A stretch of 33,286 nucleotides of DNA, from NCBI RefSeq assembly GCF_024722015.1, contig NZ_JANQBD010000052.1, positions 1 to 33,286 on the forward strand, given 5' to 3'. How positions within the stretch are numbered: position 1 is the stretch's first letter; every line of letters begins with the position of its first letter. This document shows, in pieces, positions 7,645 to 16,537 of this stretch. Origin of the DNA: Paenibacillus radicis (ex Xue et al. 2023) (GTDB taxonomy: Bacteria; Bacillota; Bacilli; Paenibacillales; NBRC-103111). The translations under genes were made by a program, and so were the position numbers. The notes under the pieces were generated by a model. That model had not been told where the DNA came from. It saw only the letters and a list, made by a program, of their open reading frames with translations, and did not search any database.

Positions 7645-9174
7645 ATGAAGGCTGCAAAAAGACATACACGAGGACTTTCATTATTAAGCATCCTCACTAT
7701 GGTGACCGTTCTTGTTGCCGGTTGTGCTGACAAACAAAAGGAGAGTGCCTCCGGTGCTGCACCGAATGAAGCGCAGCAGCCGTTAAAGCTTAGTATTATG
7801 GCCACCTATTATACGCCGCAGCCGCCTAATTCCCAGAATGAGGCGTGGAAGAAGCTCCAGGAGCTGACGAATTCATCCATCGATATGACTTGGGTTCCGC
7901 GTTCGGCCTTTGATGACAAAGTGAGCGTATCGATTGCTTCTAATGATTTACCCAAAGTGATGCTGGCGCTCAAGTATAATGCTGCCCCCCTCGTGAATGC
8001 GATCAAATCAGGTGTGTTTTGGGAAATCGGACCTTATCTGAAGGATTATAAAAACCTGAATGCTATGAATGCGATTCAGTTCAACAGCACGAAGGTGGAG
8101 GGCAAGATTTATGGGCTGTACCGGCCTAGACCGATCTCACGACACGGCATCATTTTCCGTAAAGATTGGCTTGCGAATGTTGGCTTACAGGAACCGAAAA
8201 CGCCTGAGGAATTATACAATGTCATGAAAGCCTTTACACTCAATGATCCGGACCGTAATGGAAAGAACGATACGCTTGGCATGGCTGAGTATAAAGATAT
8301 CGAGGCTTATTTGATGCCTCATATGACTGCGTTGTTTGGCGCTCCGAATAAGTGGAAGGAAGAAGGCGGTAAATTCACAGCTGAATTCATGGCCAAGGAA
8401 TATTTGGATGCGATGAAATTTATTAAAAGGCTGTATGATGAAAAGCTGATGAACCAGGATTTTGTCGTGACGGAGGAACTGCAGCGAAGCACTATGTTCT
8501 ATCAGGGTAAAACTGGGATCGTTCTTGGCAATGCGGATGGTGTTGGTTCCATGCAAAACGAAATACGAAAAAATCTTCCGGATGCAAAAGTAGAGCTTAT
8601 GGGTAATCTCACGGGTCCGAAGGGTGAGCGGAATATGGCACAGCAAGGATATACAGGAGTTTATTTATTTCCTAAGTCATCTGTGAAGACCGAAGCTGAG
8701 CTGAAGCGCATACTAGCCTTCTTCGACAGGCTTCTTGAAGCGGATGCAGTCAATTTGCTCGCATGGGGTATAGAAGGCAAGCAGTACAAGCTGACGGATG
8801 GGCAAGTAGAGAAAATCGTAGACGCAGACAAGTTCACAAGCGATGTACTGGGCCTGGATGAACTGCGGATTGATGATAAAGCAAGAGAATTGCCGGTTAA
8901 GGGTGAAGAAGAGATCGTTAAAAAGGCCAAAAAAGTGATGCAGGACAATGTGAAGCTGGCCGTTCTTAACCCGTCATTAGGTCTGGAATCGGAAACATTG
9001 GTTCAGAAAGGCTCCGATTTGAATAAAATTATCAATGATGCCAAGATCAAGTTTATTACAGGCAAATTGGATGAGGCCGGTTGGAGCAAAGCAATAGAAG
9101 ATTGGACTAAGGCAGGCGGTGATAAGGTAATGGCCGAATTGGCTGCAAGCTTCACGGCTTCTAAATCAAAATAA
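7645..9174 (+). CDS. Extracellular solute-binding lipoprotein of the sugar importer
   Basis: Lipoprotein of 509 aa in the large LplA-like class of family 1 solute-binding proteins. A signal peptide ends in the lipobox VAGC, with Cys27 as the lipidated residue, so the mature protein is anchored outside the membrane. The fold region includes the typical segment GLYRPRPISRHGIIFRKDWLANVG. I chose the ATG at 7645 rather than the TTG 21 nt upstream, because the GGTAGGG-like ribosome site lies between them and the signal peptide then has a normal length. The gene follows the second permease after 63 nt, so it is probably cotranscribed. It should set the substrate specificity of the importer; which sugar cannot be told from sequence. 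Confidence 0.88.
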   Translation: MKAAKRHTRGLSLLSILTMVTVLVAGCADKQKESASGAAPNEAQQPLKLSIMATYYTPQPPNSQNEAWKKLQELTNSSIDMTWVPRSAFDDKVSVSIASNDLPKVMLALKYNAAPLVNAIKSGVFWEIGPYLKDYKNLNAMNAIQFNSTKVEGKIYGLYRPRPISRHGIIFRKDWLANVGLQEPKTPEELYNVMKAFTLNDPDRNGKNDTLGMAEYKDIEAYLMPHMTALFGAPNKWKEEGGKFTAEFMAKEYLDAMKFIKRLYDEKLMNQDFVVTEELQRSTMFYQGKTGIVLGNADGVGSMQNEIRKNLPDAKVELMGNLTGPKGERNMAQQGYTGVYLFPKSSVKTEAELKRILAFFDRLLEADAVNLLAWGIEGKQYKLTDGQVEKIVDADKFTSDVLGLDELRIDDKARELPVKGEEEIVKKAKKVMQDNVKLAVLNPSLGLESETLVQKGSDLNKIINDAKIKFITGKLDEAGWSKAIEDWTKAGGDKVMAELAASFTASKSK

Positions 9175-9219
9175 TCGGCTCTGAAACAAAGGAAAGAAAC
9201 CTGCTGGCTGGAGGTCGCC

Positions 9220-11505
9220 ATGAAAAACCATCGAATCAATTACTTCAAAAAGCTCGTTCTCTTTTGCATCTGTATAGGGATTGTACCCGTTATTATTCTC
9301 GGGTATTTTTCCTATGCGAAGTCTTCCGCCCTCTTGTTGGAGAAGGCTAATAGAAGTAATGCCGAGATGGTGGAGCAAGCCCGGCTCCGGTTCGAACAGA
9401 AGCTGAAGATGGTAGACAATACCCAGACGCAATTTATTAGCTCGTCTTCCGTCAACTTGGCGATGGATAAAAGGCTGGATAGTGACAACTACTTATTGTA
9501 CGAGGAATTGATCCAGTCGATTTACAGGCTGCAAACCTATGAATTTGGATTGTCAGAGGTATACCTTGCGAACTTGAATCAAGATTGGATTTTGGATAGT
9601 GCCGGGAGAAGAACGTTTGCGCAGCATAGTCTTTCCAGCTCTTTTATGGAGTATGCCGCAGTTCGAAAGGCTTCCTTCTGGACGGCCTTGAAATCACCTT
9701 TTTTTGAGGAAGGCAATGCTTTGAAGTGGAACATGGTGCTGGTTAAAAAGATTCCTATTAACTCTATTCAGCCTCTTGGGTTATTGGTCGCAGTATTGCC
9801 GAGTGTCGAGCTTAATAAGATGGTTCCCCAAAGAAGCGAGCCAGGCGAATTTTATGTCCTCGACAATAAGCAGCAGGTAATCGCGGCCGGTAATCCGGAG
9901 CAGGTTGGTGTCAACCTGTCCAACGATCCGTTCTCGTCCAGAATCGTACAAGACAACCTGGAAGCTAATCAGTTTCAAATGGATATCAATAACGAACCCT
10001 ACAGTATTACTTATCGAAAATCGAATTATAACGATTGGATTTATGTTACAAAGGTTCATATCGAAGATATCACGAAGGAATCAAGAGCGATAGGTTGGGT
10101 AACTGTAGCAATTTGTCTTGGCTTACTTGCACTAATCCTGCTCTTGTCTCTTCAGGGCTCGCGGAAGCTGTATCTTCCCATCCGTAAGCTGTACGAGATT
10201 GTATTGAAATCCCCTGATATGCCGAACTTGTCTGCAAGAAGCGACGAATTATATTGGATTGAGAGAAGGATGAAGGTTCTGCTTGGCAATGAAGCTCAAA
10301 TGACCCAGCAGCTACGGGATTTTTTCGTACACAAATTGCTTCAGGGCGCAGTGAGCTCGAATGAAATAACCGATCGGACTCGCTCTGGAGAATTGGATAC
10401 ATGGAGGGAACTACGGGTCGTTTGTTTGCGTATCGACACACTTGGAGGCTCCAAGTATACAGAGCTGGATAAGGATTTGCTTCTGTTTGCCATCAACAAT
10501 ATGGCAGGTGAGCTGGTGTCTGCACAGATGCGACTGAATCCGGTTGTCATCAATGAATTTCAGGTAATGATCATAGGCAGCAATGTCGATTATCCGGATG
10601 AATCGAGAGCGGATATTTATGCGCTGGCGCGAAATATTCAAACGGCGGTCAAGGATTTCTTGAAGTTGCCGGTCAGTATCGGTATCAGCCGCTTATTTAC
10701 TGATTGTATCGAGGCTCCCCGTGCTTTCCAGGAAGCTAAAGAGGCGTTGGCCTACGGCATTCGTCTCGGAGACGAATCAATACTATTTCTTGATGATATG
10801 TACGATCCATCTATAGCTGATTCCATGACATATCCTCAGCAAATTGTCAGGGAGCTTATCGATCAGATCAAGCTGCTGGACGAAGAGACGGCTTATCGTT
10901 TATTGGATGAATTCATGACGGTAGTCACTGCCAGAAATATTAGCCACCAGGAATTCCAATTGTATCTGCTGCGGCTGTTAATTGATCTTCTGCGCTTGTA
11001 TCAGGATCTCGGTGGGAATATGCACGATCTTTCGCCGAATGAGAAATCCTTGGTCAATGAGCTGTTCATGCTGAAATCTGCCAAGGAAATTGTCATTTGG
11101 TTTCAATCATCGATGATTAAGCCTATGATCCTGTTCATCGAGAAACGCAGAGATATCCAGTATATGAAAATTTCCGATATGGTATTGGACATCATTCATC
11201 GCGAATATGGCACACCCTTATCACTTGAAATATGCGGTACTCGGTTGAATTACCATCCGGAGTATGTCGGTCGTGTATTCCGTAAGGAAACAGGCTTCGC
11301 TTTCGGCGATTACATATCCCGGTACCGCTTGCATATTGCCAAGCAATTACTGGTTGAGACGAATATGACGGTAACTGAAATATCCGAAAAGCTTATGTAC
11401 AACAAGCCGCAAAATTTCATTCGTTATTTCCGCAAAATGGAAGGTGTTACACCCGGGCAATTCCGGGAGTCATTCCTTGCGAAGGACAAAGAAATTTCCT
11501 CTTGA
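9220..11505 (+). CDS. Membrane-anchored AraC-family regulator with extracellular Cache domain
   Basis: Large 761-aa regulator. A first membrane helix (about residues 9-31) and a second (about 289-311, WVTVAICLGLLALILLLSL) enclose an extracellular dCache-like sensor. A cytoplasmic linker follows, and a C-terminal AraC helix-turn-helix pair lies at about 650-752, ending in the family motif NFIRYFRKMEGVTPGQFR. GGAGG lies 5 nt before the ATG. This architecture is common next to LplB-type ABC operons in Paenibacillus and is thought to read a sugar or the loaded binding protein outside the cell. It lies between the binding protein and the sugar-degrading enzymes, so it probably regulates this cluster. 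The 20-bp repeats at 5580-5612 are a candidate binding site. Confidence 0.87.
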   Translation: MKNHRINYFKKLVLFCICIGIVPVIILGYFSYAKSSALLLEKANRSNAEMVEQARLRFEQKLKMVDNTQTQFISSSSVNLAMDKRLDSDNYLLYEELIQSIYRLQTYEFGLSEVYLANLNQDWILDSAGRRTFAQHSLSSSFMEYAAVRKASFWTALKSPFFEEGNALKWNMVLVKKIPINSIQPLGLLVAVLPSVELNKMVPQRSEPGEFYVLDNKQQVIAAGNPEQVGVNLSNDPFSSRIVQDNLEANQFQMDINNEPYSITYRKSNYNDWIYVTKVHIEDITKESRAIGWVTVAICLGLLALILLLSLQGSRKLYLPIRKLYEIVLKSPDMPNLSARSDELYWIERRMKVLLGNEAQMTQQLRDFFVHKLLQGAVSSNEITDRTRSGELDTWRELRVVCLRIDTLGGSKYTELDKDLLLFAINNMAGELVSAQMRLNPVVINEFQVMIIGSNVDYPDESRADIYALARNIQTAVKDFLKLPVSIGISRLFTDCIEAPRAFQEAKEALAYGIRLGDESILFLDDMYDPSIADSMTYPQQIVRELIDQIKLLDEETAYRLLDEFMTVVTARNISHQEFQLYLLRLLIDLLRLYQDLGGNMHDLSPNEKSLVNELFMLKSAKEIVIWFQSSMIKPMILFIEKRRDIQYMKISDMVLDIIHREYGTPLSLEICGTRLNYHPEYVGRVFRKETGFAFGDYISRYRLHIAKQLLVETNMTVTEISEKLMYNKPQNFIRYFRKMEGVTPGQFRESFLAKDKEISS

Positions 11506-11521
11506 AAGGGGTTTGGCAATT

Positions 11522-12565
11522 ATGATGGAAATACGTTCATTTCGAGATAGCAATACTGGCACTGCCATTAAAGCAGTCGGGCAGAAGGGGACCGATACAG
11601 GACATTTCTATTACACGGCTATGACGTGGATGTCCGACAGCCGCCATCTTATTGCAAGCGCGCAAATGGATGGCGATAAGAAATGCCAATTTGTTCGGGT
11701 TGATACTCAAACAGGTGAATCGACCGTGCTGGTTAACAGTGGCGAGTGGGCAGGAGGCATCGTGTCTCCTGATGACAATCTGTATTATTTGGATGGATCG
11801 GCGATTCAAGCTATGAATCTAAAAACATTGGATACGTGGACCGTATGTACACTGGAGCATGAAAACCGATTTTACGAACCGCTATCCGTTTCCAATGATG
11901 GCAGGACTATGGGCGTATACTGGCATGAGGATGGCCAATGGATGATTGGAGCCGTTGATGTGGCTTCGGGTAAGGTGATTTCAGCATGTTCGCCCAAGTT
12001 CGAAAAGCCGTACGAGGTAGCAAATCACGCGATGATTAATCCTGTGTACGATAATCTCGTGTTCTATGCACATGAGGGAAAGACGGAACATATTTCAGAC
12101 CGATTATGGGTTTTCGATATGGAGACGGGAAAGACGAACAATATATATAGGCAGCAGATGCTTGCAGACGGAACGAATGGTGAATATGTAGGACATGAGA
12201 TGTGGGCTAATAATGGGGAAGGGATATACCTGGTTAAATACAATTCCAGCCCCCTTAAGCCGACAGGTGTTTATTATGCGGATAAATGGGGAAACGGCGC
12301 GGAATTTATCAATGGTGATTATGCTTATTGGCACGCTGCTCCAAGCCCTGATGGAAGATGGATCGTTGCTGATACACATGAACAGCCTACAAAAATTGTG
12401 CTGATAGATTTACAGGATAAATCCTCGAAGCTGTTGTGCGAACAGCCGATGTGGTGGAGTCATCCGGGGCATCCTCATCCTGCGTTTAGTCCTGACAGCC
12501 TTAAAGTAACCTACACATTTGCTGATGAAGATAATCATTTATGGATAGGCATTATAGAGATTTAA
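11522..12565 (+). CDS. Oligogalacturonate lyase-like (PL22-type) beta-propeller protein
   Basis: Cytosolic protein of 347 aa without a signal peptide, built of TolB-like propeller blades such as APSPDGRWIVADTH and AFSPDSLKVTY. It resembles the oligogalacturonate lyase family, which cleaves unsaturated digalacturonate. The C-terminal cluster H314-x-x-H317-x-H319 matches the spacing of the Gln-x-x-His-x-His metal site I recall for PL22 enzymes, with His in place of Gln. H225 (GHEMW) and H271 (YWHAAPSPDG) are further candidate active-site residues. The frame stays open upstream into the AraC gene, but AAAGGGG precedes the ATG at 11522. Its position between a sugar importer regulator and an alpha-mannosidase suggests action on an imported oligosaccharide. 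Pectin lyase activity is only one possibility. Confidence 0.65.
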   Translation: MMEIRSFRDSNTGTAIKAVGQKGTDTGHFYYTAMTWMSDSRHLIASAQMDGDKKCQFVRVDTQTGESTVLVNSGEWAGGIVSPDDNLYYLDGSAIQAMNLKTLDTWTVCTLEHENRFYEPLSVSNDGRTMGVYWHEDGQWMIGAVDVASGKVISACSPKFEKPYEVANHAMINPVYDNLVFYAHEGKTEHISDRLWVFDMETGKTNNIYRQQMLADGTNGEYVGHEMWANNGEGIYLVKYNSSPLKPTGVYYADKWGNGAEFINGDYAYWHAAPSPDGRWIVADTHEQPTKIVLIDLQDKSSKLLCEQPMWWSHPGHPHPAFSPDSLKVTYTFADEDNHLWIGIIEI

Positions 12566-12604
12566 GTGTTCTGTGCATGATGAGGAAAAGGAGCGAATGC
12601 ATCA

Positions 12605-15220
12605 ATGAAAATAATGGATGATCAACGACGGCTGCTGTTCAACGAGGGTGGCGAGCAGCCTGCTTCTGCTGATCCGTTGTCGGGTGAAGACTATAAGCCT
12701 GTCGTACACATGATTGGCAATGGGCATCTGGATCCGGTATGGCTGTGGCAATGGCAGGAGGGCTATGCGGAAACAAAAGCGACGTTCCGTTCGGCTCTGG
12801 ATCGAATGAACGAGTTCCCGGAGTTCATATTCACTTGCGCAAGCGCCGCTAGCTATAAATGGATAGAAGAAAATGATCCGAGCATGTTTGCAGAAATAAA
12901 GAAGCGGATTGCCGAAGGGCGCTGGGTAGTTGTTGGGGGCTGGTGGGTTCAGCCCGATTGCAACATTCCTTCCGGGGAATCCTTCGCCCGGCATTCTCTT
13001 TACGGTCAACGTTACTTCCTGCAGCGGTTCGGATTGACCGCCAAGGTCGGGTATAACGTTGATTCATTCGGCCACCATGCGATGCTGCCGCAAATTTTGA
13101 AGCTGAGCGGTATGGATTATTACGTATTCATGCGTCCGGAGAAACACGAGAAGAGCATACCTGCAAGCCTGTTCTGGTGGGAGAGTGCTGACGGCAGCCG
13201 GGTAATGGCCTATCGGATTCCCGAAGGATACTGCACTCACCAATTCGAAACGTCGGAACCGAAAGTACATGCCGTGAAGAAGATAGCTGAGGAACAACAC
13301 ACGGATCAAATGTGCTTTTACGGTGTTGGCAACCATGGCGGCGGTCCGACGATTGCTAATTTACAGGAAATTCGCGCGGTACGAGAAAAGACAGGACAGG
13401 AAGCAATCGTATTAAGCTCGCCTAATGCTTATTTTGAACGGATGGAGGCGTATGCTCCTTCTCTGCCTGTGGTGGCGGACGAACTGCAGCATCATGCCAG
13501 CGGCTGCTATTCGACGCATTCCGAGACGAAGGCGAGCAACCGTAAGTCCGAGCATAGGCTGCTGACAGCGGAGAAGCTGTCTGCGGCAGCCCATTGCTTG
13601 CTCGATCTTCCCTACGACGCGGCGCAATTCAGGATGGCCTGGGAATGCGTCATGTTCAATCAATTCCATGATATTATGGGAGGCTGCAGCATCAGGGAAG
13701 CTTACACTGATGCACGTGAATCGTATGGATATGCGCTCCATATCGGAGCAGTCTCCATGAACGCAGCGATGCAAAAAATTTCATGGTCCATCGATACGAT
13801 GCGTCCGGGAATTTCATCTCTGGATAAAAATAAGGATCGGACGTTGTGGGAGCAAGCCGATCAAGGTATTCCGGTTGTCGTATTCAACCCGTTATCCTGG
13901 GAAGTAACGGCTCCTGTAGCGGTGACACAGCAGATGAAAGGGATAACCGATGAAGCGGGCATTCCCGTTGAGATCCAACTTGTCCGTTCTTCTAAAACGA
14001 ATGGCGGAGATAAATACGATACTTTGTTTATGGGTAAAATCCCAGCAATGGGCTACCGAGTCTATTGGATTTACCGTCACAAGTCGTTTGACCTCCCAAT
14101 ACCGGTTACAACGGCTTCAGCCTCATTTACTGAAACGGTTCATACGGATTCGCTAAGGGTCACTTCCTCTTCTATCGAAAATGATTGGGTCAGATTGGAG
14201 ATCGAACCGCATACCGGGTATGTGAAAAGCTTGTTTGATAGACGCAGCGGCGTTGAAATGATAGACGGCCGGGGAGCGGTACCGATCGTTATCGATGAGC
14301 ATGACTGTGACACTTGGGGGCATGGCAAGCTGGAGTTCCGCAATGAGATCGGCCGATTTACGGACGCTGAGGTGAAGCTGATCGAATCAGGTCCGTTACG
14401 TGCAACGCTGCGAGTAACAAGCCGCTATGGGCAGTCGTTGTTACGTCAGGATTATACCCTGTATAAGGACAGTGCTGATGTTTCAGTAAGGGTGAAGCTG
14501 GATTGGCATGAAAAGCACAAAATGCTGAAGCTGTCATTCCCGGTGCGTGTTGATGAACCCAAAGCGACTTATGAAATCCCCTACGGTTATTTGGAACGTC
14601 CAGTGAATGGAGAAGAGGAGCCGGGCCAGCAATGGGTTGATTTAACGGGGATTGTACATGGAAGCTGCGCTGATGCGGCCTCATCCGACAAACATACATA
14701 TGGACTATCCCTATTGAACAATAGCAAATACAGCTTTGACGTAAAAGGCAATGATTTGCGCATGACGATTGTGCGGAGCGCGATATTCGCAGATCATTAC
14801 GGAAAACGAGACGATATGTGCGAGTATATGGATCAAGGTGTGCAGGAGTTTGCCTATACGCTTGTTCCTCATGCAGGTTCGTGGCAGGAGGCCGGGATTG
14901 TCCGTAAAGCTTATGAGCTTAACGTTCCGCTGGTTCATATTGTAGAAACCTACCACAAAGGGAGTTTGCCACTAAGCTATTGTGGAGTCCATTTATCATC
15001 GAAGCAAGTCGTAGTCACCGCTTTCAAAAGGGCTGAGGATGGGGACGGATACATTTTGCGCTGCTACGAGACAAGTGGAACTGAGACGGAGACGGTAGTG
15101 GACATTCCGATGCAGAGTCGGACATGGACCGCACAGTTCGGGCGATGCGAAATCAAAACCTTTAAAATCCCGGATCATGCGGAGCTTCCTATCGTGGAGA
15201 CAAATCTGCTTGAATTGTAA
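12605..15220 (+). CDS. Glycoside hydrolase family 38 alpha-mannosidase
   Basis: Cytosolic enzyme of 871 aa, a normal length for bacterial GH38, which releases alpha-linked mannose with retention using a zinc ion. The zinc-binding motif GNGHLDPVWLWQW places His41 and Asp43 as ligands. The nucleophile is probably Asp153 in YNVDSFGHH. A further zinc ligand probably lies in ELQHHASGCYSTH. The C-terminal half is the all-beta GH38 region. AAGGAG lies 12-13 nt before the ATG, and a three-codon frame ATGCATCAATGA overlaps the start. The gene ends the carbohydrate locus and is 40 nt downstream of the PL22-like gene, so the two are probably cotranscribed. Likely substrates are mannosyl oligosaccharides brought in by the ABC importer. 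Confidence 0.9.
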   Translation: MKIMDDQRRLLFNEGGEQPASADPLSGEDYKPVVHMIGNGHLDPVWLWQWQEGYAETKATFRSALDRMNEFPEFIFTCASAASYKWIEENDPSMFAEIKKRIAEGRWVVVGGWWVQPDCNIPSGESFARHSLYGQRYFLQRFGLTAKVGYNVDSFGHHAMLPQILKLSGMDYYVFMRPEKHEKSIPASLFWWESADGSRVMAYRIPEGYCTHQFETSEPKVHAVKKIAEEQHTDQMCFYGVGNHGGGPTIANLQEIRAVREKTGQEAIVLSSPNAYFERMEAYAPSLPVVADELQHHASGCYSTHSETKASNRKSEHRLLTAEKLSAAAHCLLDLPYDAAQFRMAWECVMFNQFHDIMGGCSIREAYTDARESYGYALHIGAVSMNAAMQKISWSIDTMRPGISSLDKNKDRTLWEQADQGIPVVVFNPLSWEVTAPVAVTQQMKGITDEAGIPVEIQLVRSSKTNGGDKYDTLFMGKIPAMGYRVYWIYRHKSFDLPIPVTTASASFTETVHTDSLRVTSSSIENDWVRLEIEPHTGYVKSLFDRRSGVEMIDGRGAVPIVIDEHDCDTWGHGKLEFRNEIGRFTDAEVKLIESGPLRATLRVTSRYGQSLLRQDYTLYKDSADVSVRVKLDWHEKHKMLKLSFPVRVDEPKATYEIPYGYLERPVNGEEEPGQQWVDLTGIVHGSCADAASSDKHTYGLSLLNNSKYSFDVKGNDLRMTIVRSAIFADHYGKRDDMCEYMDQGVQEFAYTLVPHAGSWQEAGIVRKAYELNVPLVHIVETYHKGSLPLSYCGVHLSSKQVVVTAFKRAEDGDGYILRCYETSGTETETVVDIPMQSRTWTAQFGRCEIKTFKIPDHAELPIVETNLLEL

Positions 15221-15316
15221 GGAACGATGGCCCTGACTGGACTCGCTTAAAAGGGGCTGTCTCAAAAGAAATTTTGAGACAACCCCTCCACCATTTTATC
15301 CTGAATAGATGGTAGC

Positions 15317-15358
15317 AAAAGAGCCCTCAATTCCACTTTAATAGTTGAAGGCTCTTTT
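15317..15358 (+). terminator. Terminator-like hairpin inside the left element
   Basis: AAAAGAGCC pairs with GGCTCTTTT, extended by CTCAA/TTGA complementarity, ending in T residues. It follows the alpha-mannosidase gene by about 100 nt and may terminate that operon. The same hairpin occurs in the right copy at about 20157-20198. Confidence 0.55.
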
Positions 15359-15429
15359 ACACATTCTTGTGTATTCAGTGACGCATAAGATGAGGTCGCT
15401 TTCCAACGCGTGCTAATCGCGGGTATCGG

Positions 15430-15534
15430 GTTCGTGGTATTTGGCTCGTGGCTCGTGGTTCATGGTTTGGGGTTCGTGGTTCGTGGCTCGTGGTTCATGG
15501 TTTGGGGTTTGGGGTTCGGGGTTCATGGTTCGGT
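15430..15534 (+). repeat. Heptamer array, 15 units of GTTCGTG-like repeats
   Basis: Fifteen contiguous 7-bp units fit exactly: mostly GTTCGTG, GCTCGTG, GTTCATG and GTTTGGG, with a few variants. A set of five units (GCTCGTG to GTTCGTG order) recurs, suggesting internal duplication. The corresponding place in the right copy has only five units. Confidence 0.9.
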
Positions 15535-16137
15535 TACGGCATTGCATGGCAGTCTTGCGCACTCCGTGCAATTATCAGGAAAATGTCAAGTTAGTTACTC
15601 CGAAAATAGCGTTCCAAGTCTTATAGCTGGAATTCCTCATGCTAATTCTACGTATTTTGGCTGATATCCACCATATCCCCTCTATTAGAGTTAGTTTTTC
15701 CAGTTAAATTGATTTAAGGTGATATCCACGCTGGATTAGCGTGAGCATTTCCATCTATTTCTTTTCTTTCCGCAGCGGCCCCGACAAATCATGGCCTCCT
15801 CTAGATTGAAAGCAGCCTTTGAACATCGCTTCTCGCCCCATCACTTAAGCAACATCCAAAAAGCGGCCGAACTCATTTTTGGATGTTAAAACCCCCACTC
15901 TGAGGGGAATTTCCCTACAAAAAAGACGCTTCCATTTCCGCTTACATAGTGGTTTTGGAGGCGTATATGTTCATAATTTAGGACTGATTCATTCACTGAT
16001 ACCCTTTTGGAATAGCCTTTTTTTGCTTTGAGGCATAGTGATTCAAGATGCATTTTTATATCTCCCTGTTTTTTTGTATAATAAGGAAATACCGCTTGAT
16101 GCGATGACAAAAAGAAACCAAAGACAGGAATGATCGT

Positions 16138-16509
16138 ATGAGTACTCAAAGAACTGTGACCATCTATCAATACCCCCAATGCGGGACTTGCAGGAATGCG
16201 ATGAAATCGCTCAAGCAAAAAGATGTGGAGATGGAAGCCATCCATATTTTCGATAATCCTCCGGACAGCGAAAAGCTTAAGCAATTGATTCAACAAAGCG
16301 GTCTGGACATAAAAAAATGGTTTAATACGTCTGGTGAAGTTTACAAGGAAATGAAGTTGAAGGATAAACTTTCACAGATGACTGAGGAGCAGCAGATTGA
16401 ACTGCTGGCCTCGAATGGCCGACTTATTAAACGTCCGGTTGTTACCGATGGAACCAAAGTAACTGTAGGCTATAAAGAAGAACAGTACGAGCAAGTGTGG
16501 GGCGTGTAG
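16138..16509 (+). CDS. ArsC/Spx-family thioredoxin-fold protein (YusI-like)
   Basis: Small cytosolic protein of 123 aa, the usual size for the ArsC/Spx/MgsR family. The N-terminal motif YQYPQCGTCRNA carries a redox-type CxxC (Cys15, Cys18). The later IKRPVV motif (about residues 98-103) is the cis-proline and substrate region conserved in ArsC-type reductases and Spx. It resembles B. subtilis YusI more than Spx itself, because the RNA polymerase-binding features of Spx are not evident to me. Arsenate reduction is not supported by any ars gene nearby. AGGAA lies just upstream of the ATG. It is the first gene of the segment between the two inverted elements and is followed after 28 nt by the M50 protease gene. 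Confidence 0.8.
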   Translation: MSTQRTVTIYQYPQCGTCRNAMKSLKQKDVEMEAIHIFDNPPDSEKLKQLIQQSGLDIKKWFNTSGEVYKEMKLKDKLSQMTEEQQIELLASNGRLIKRPVVTDGTKVTVGYKEEQYEQVWGV

Positions 16510-16537
16510 TCCCATAATTGAAGGAGCGTGAACGCTG

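Larger units (their letters stand above)
15253..16018 (+). mobile_element. Left copy of an unrecognised ~0.7 kb inverted-repeat element
   Basis: This 766-bp segment is closely related to the reverse complement of 19576-20261. The outer end reads GGGGCTGTCTCAAAA, an IS-like terminal sequence followed at once by its own reverse complement, giving a hairpin at 15253-15286. The inner end CTTTTGGAATAGCCT is a decayed form of CTTTTGGGACAGCCT in the other copy. AAAA precedes the outer end in both copies. A short reading frame starting MASSRLKAAFEHRFSPHHLS (15791 onward) is shared with the other copy but stops after about 32 codons. I could not assign it to a known transposase. No target duplication was evident. 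It is about 80 bp longer than the right copy, mostly from extra heptamers. Confidence 0.7.

Noticed and set aside
11444..11521. Upstream extension of the PL22-like protein into the AraC gene
   Set aside because: It overlaps the end of the regulator by about 60 bp and lacks a ribosome site; the ATG at 11522 has one.
15410..15664. Two repetitive open frames rich in Gly, Val, Trp and Phe
   Set aside because: They are translations of the heptamer array, and the right copy of the element does not preserve them.
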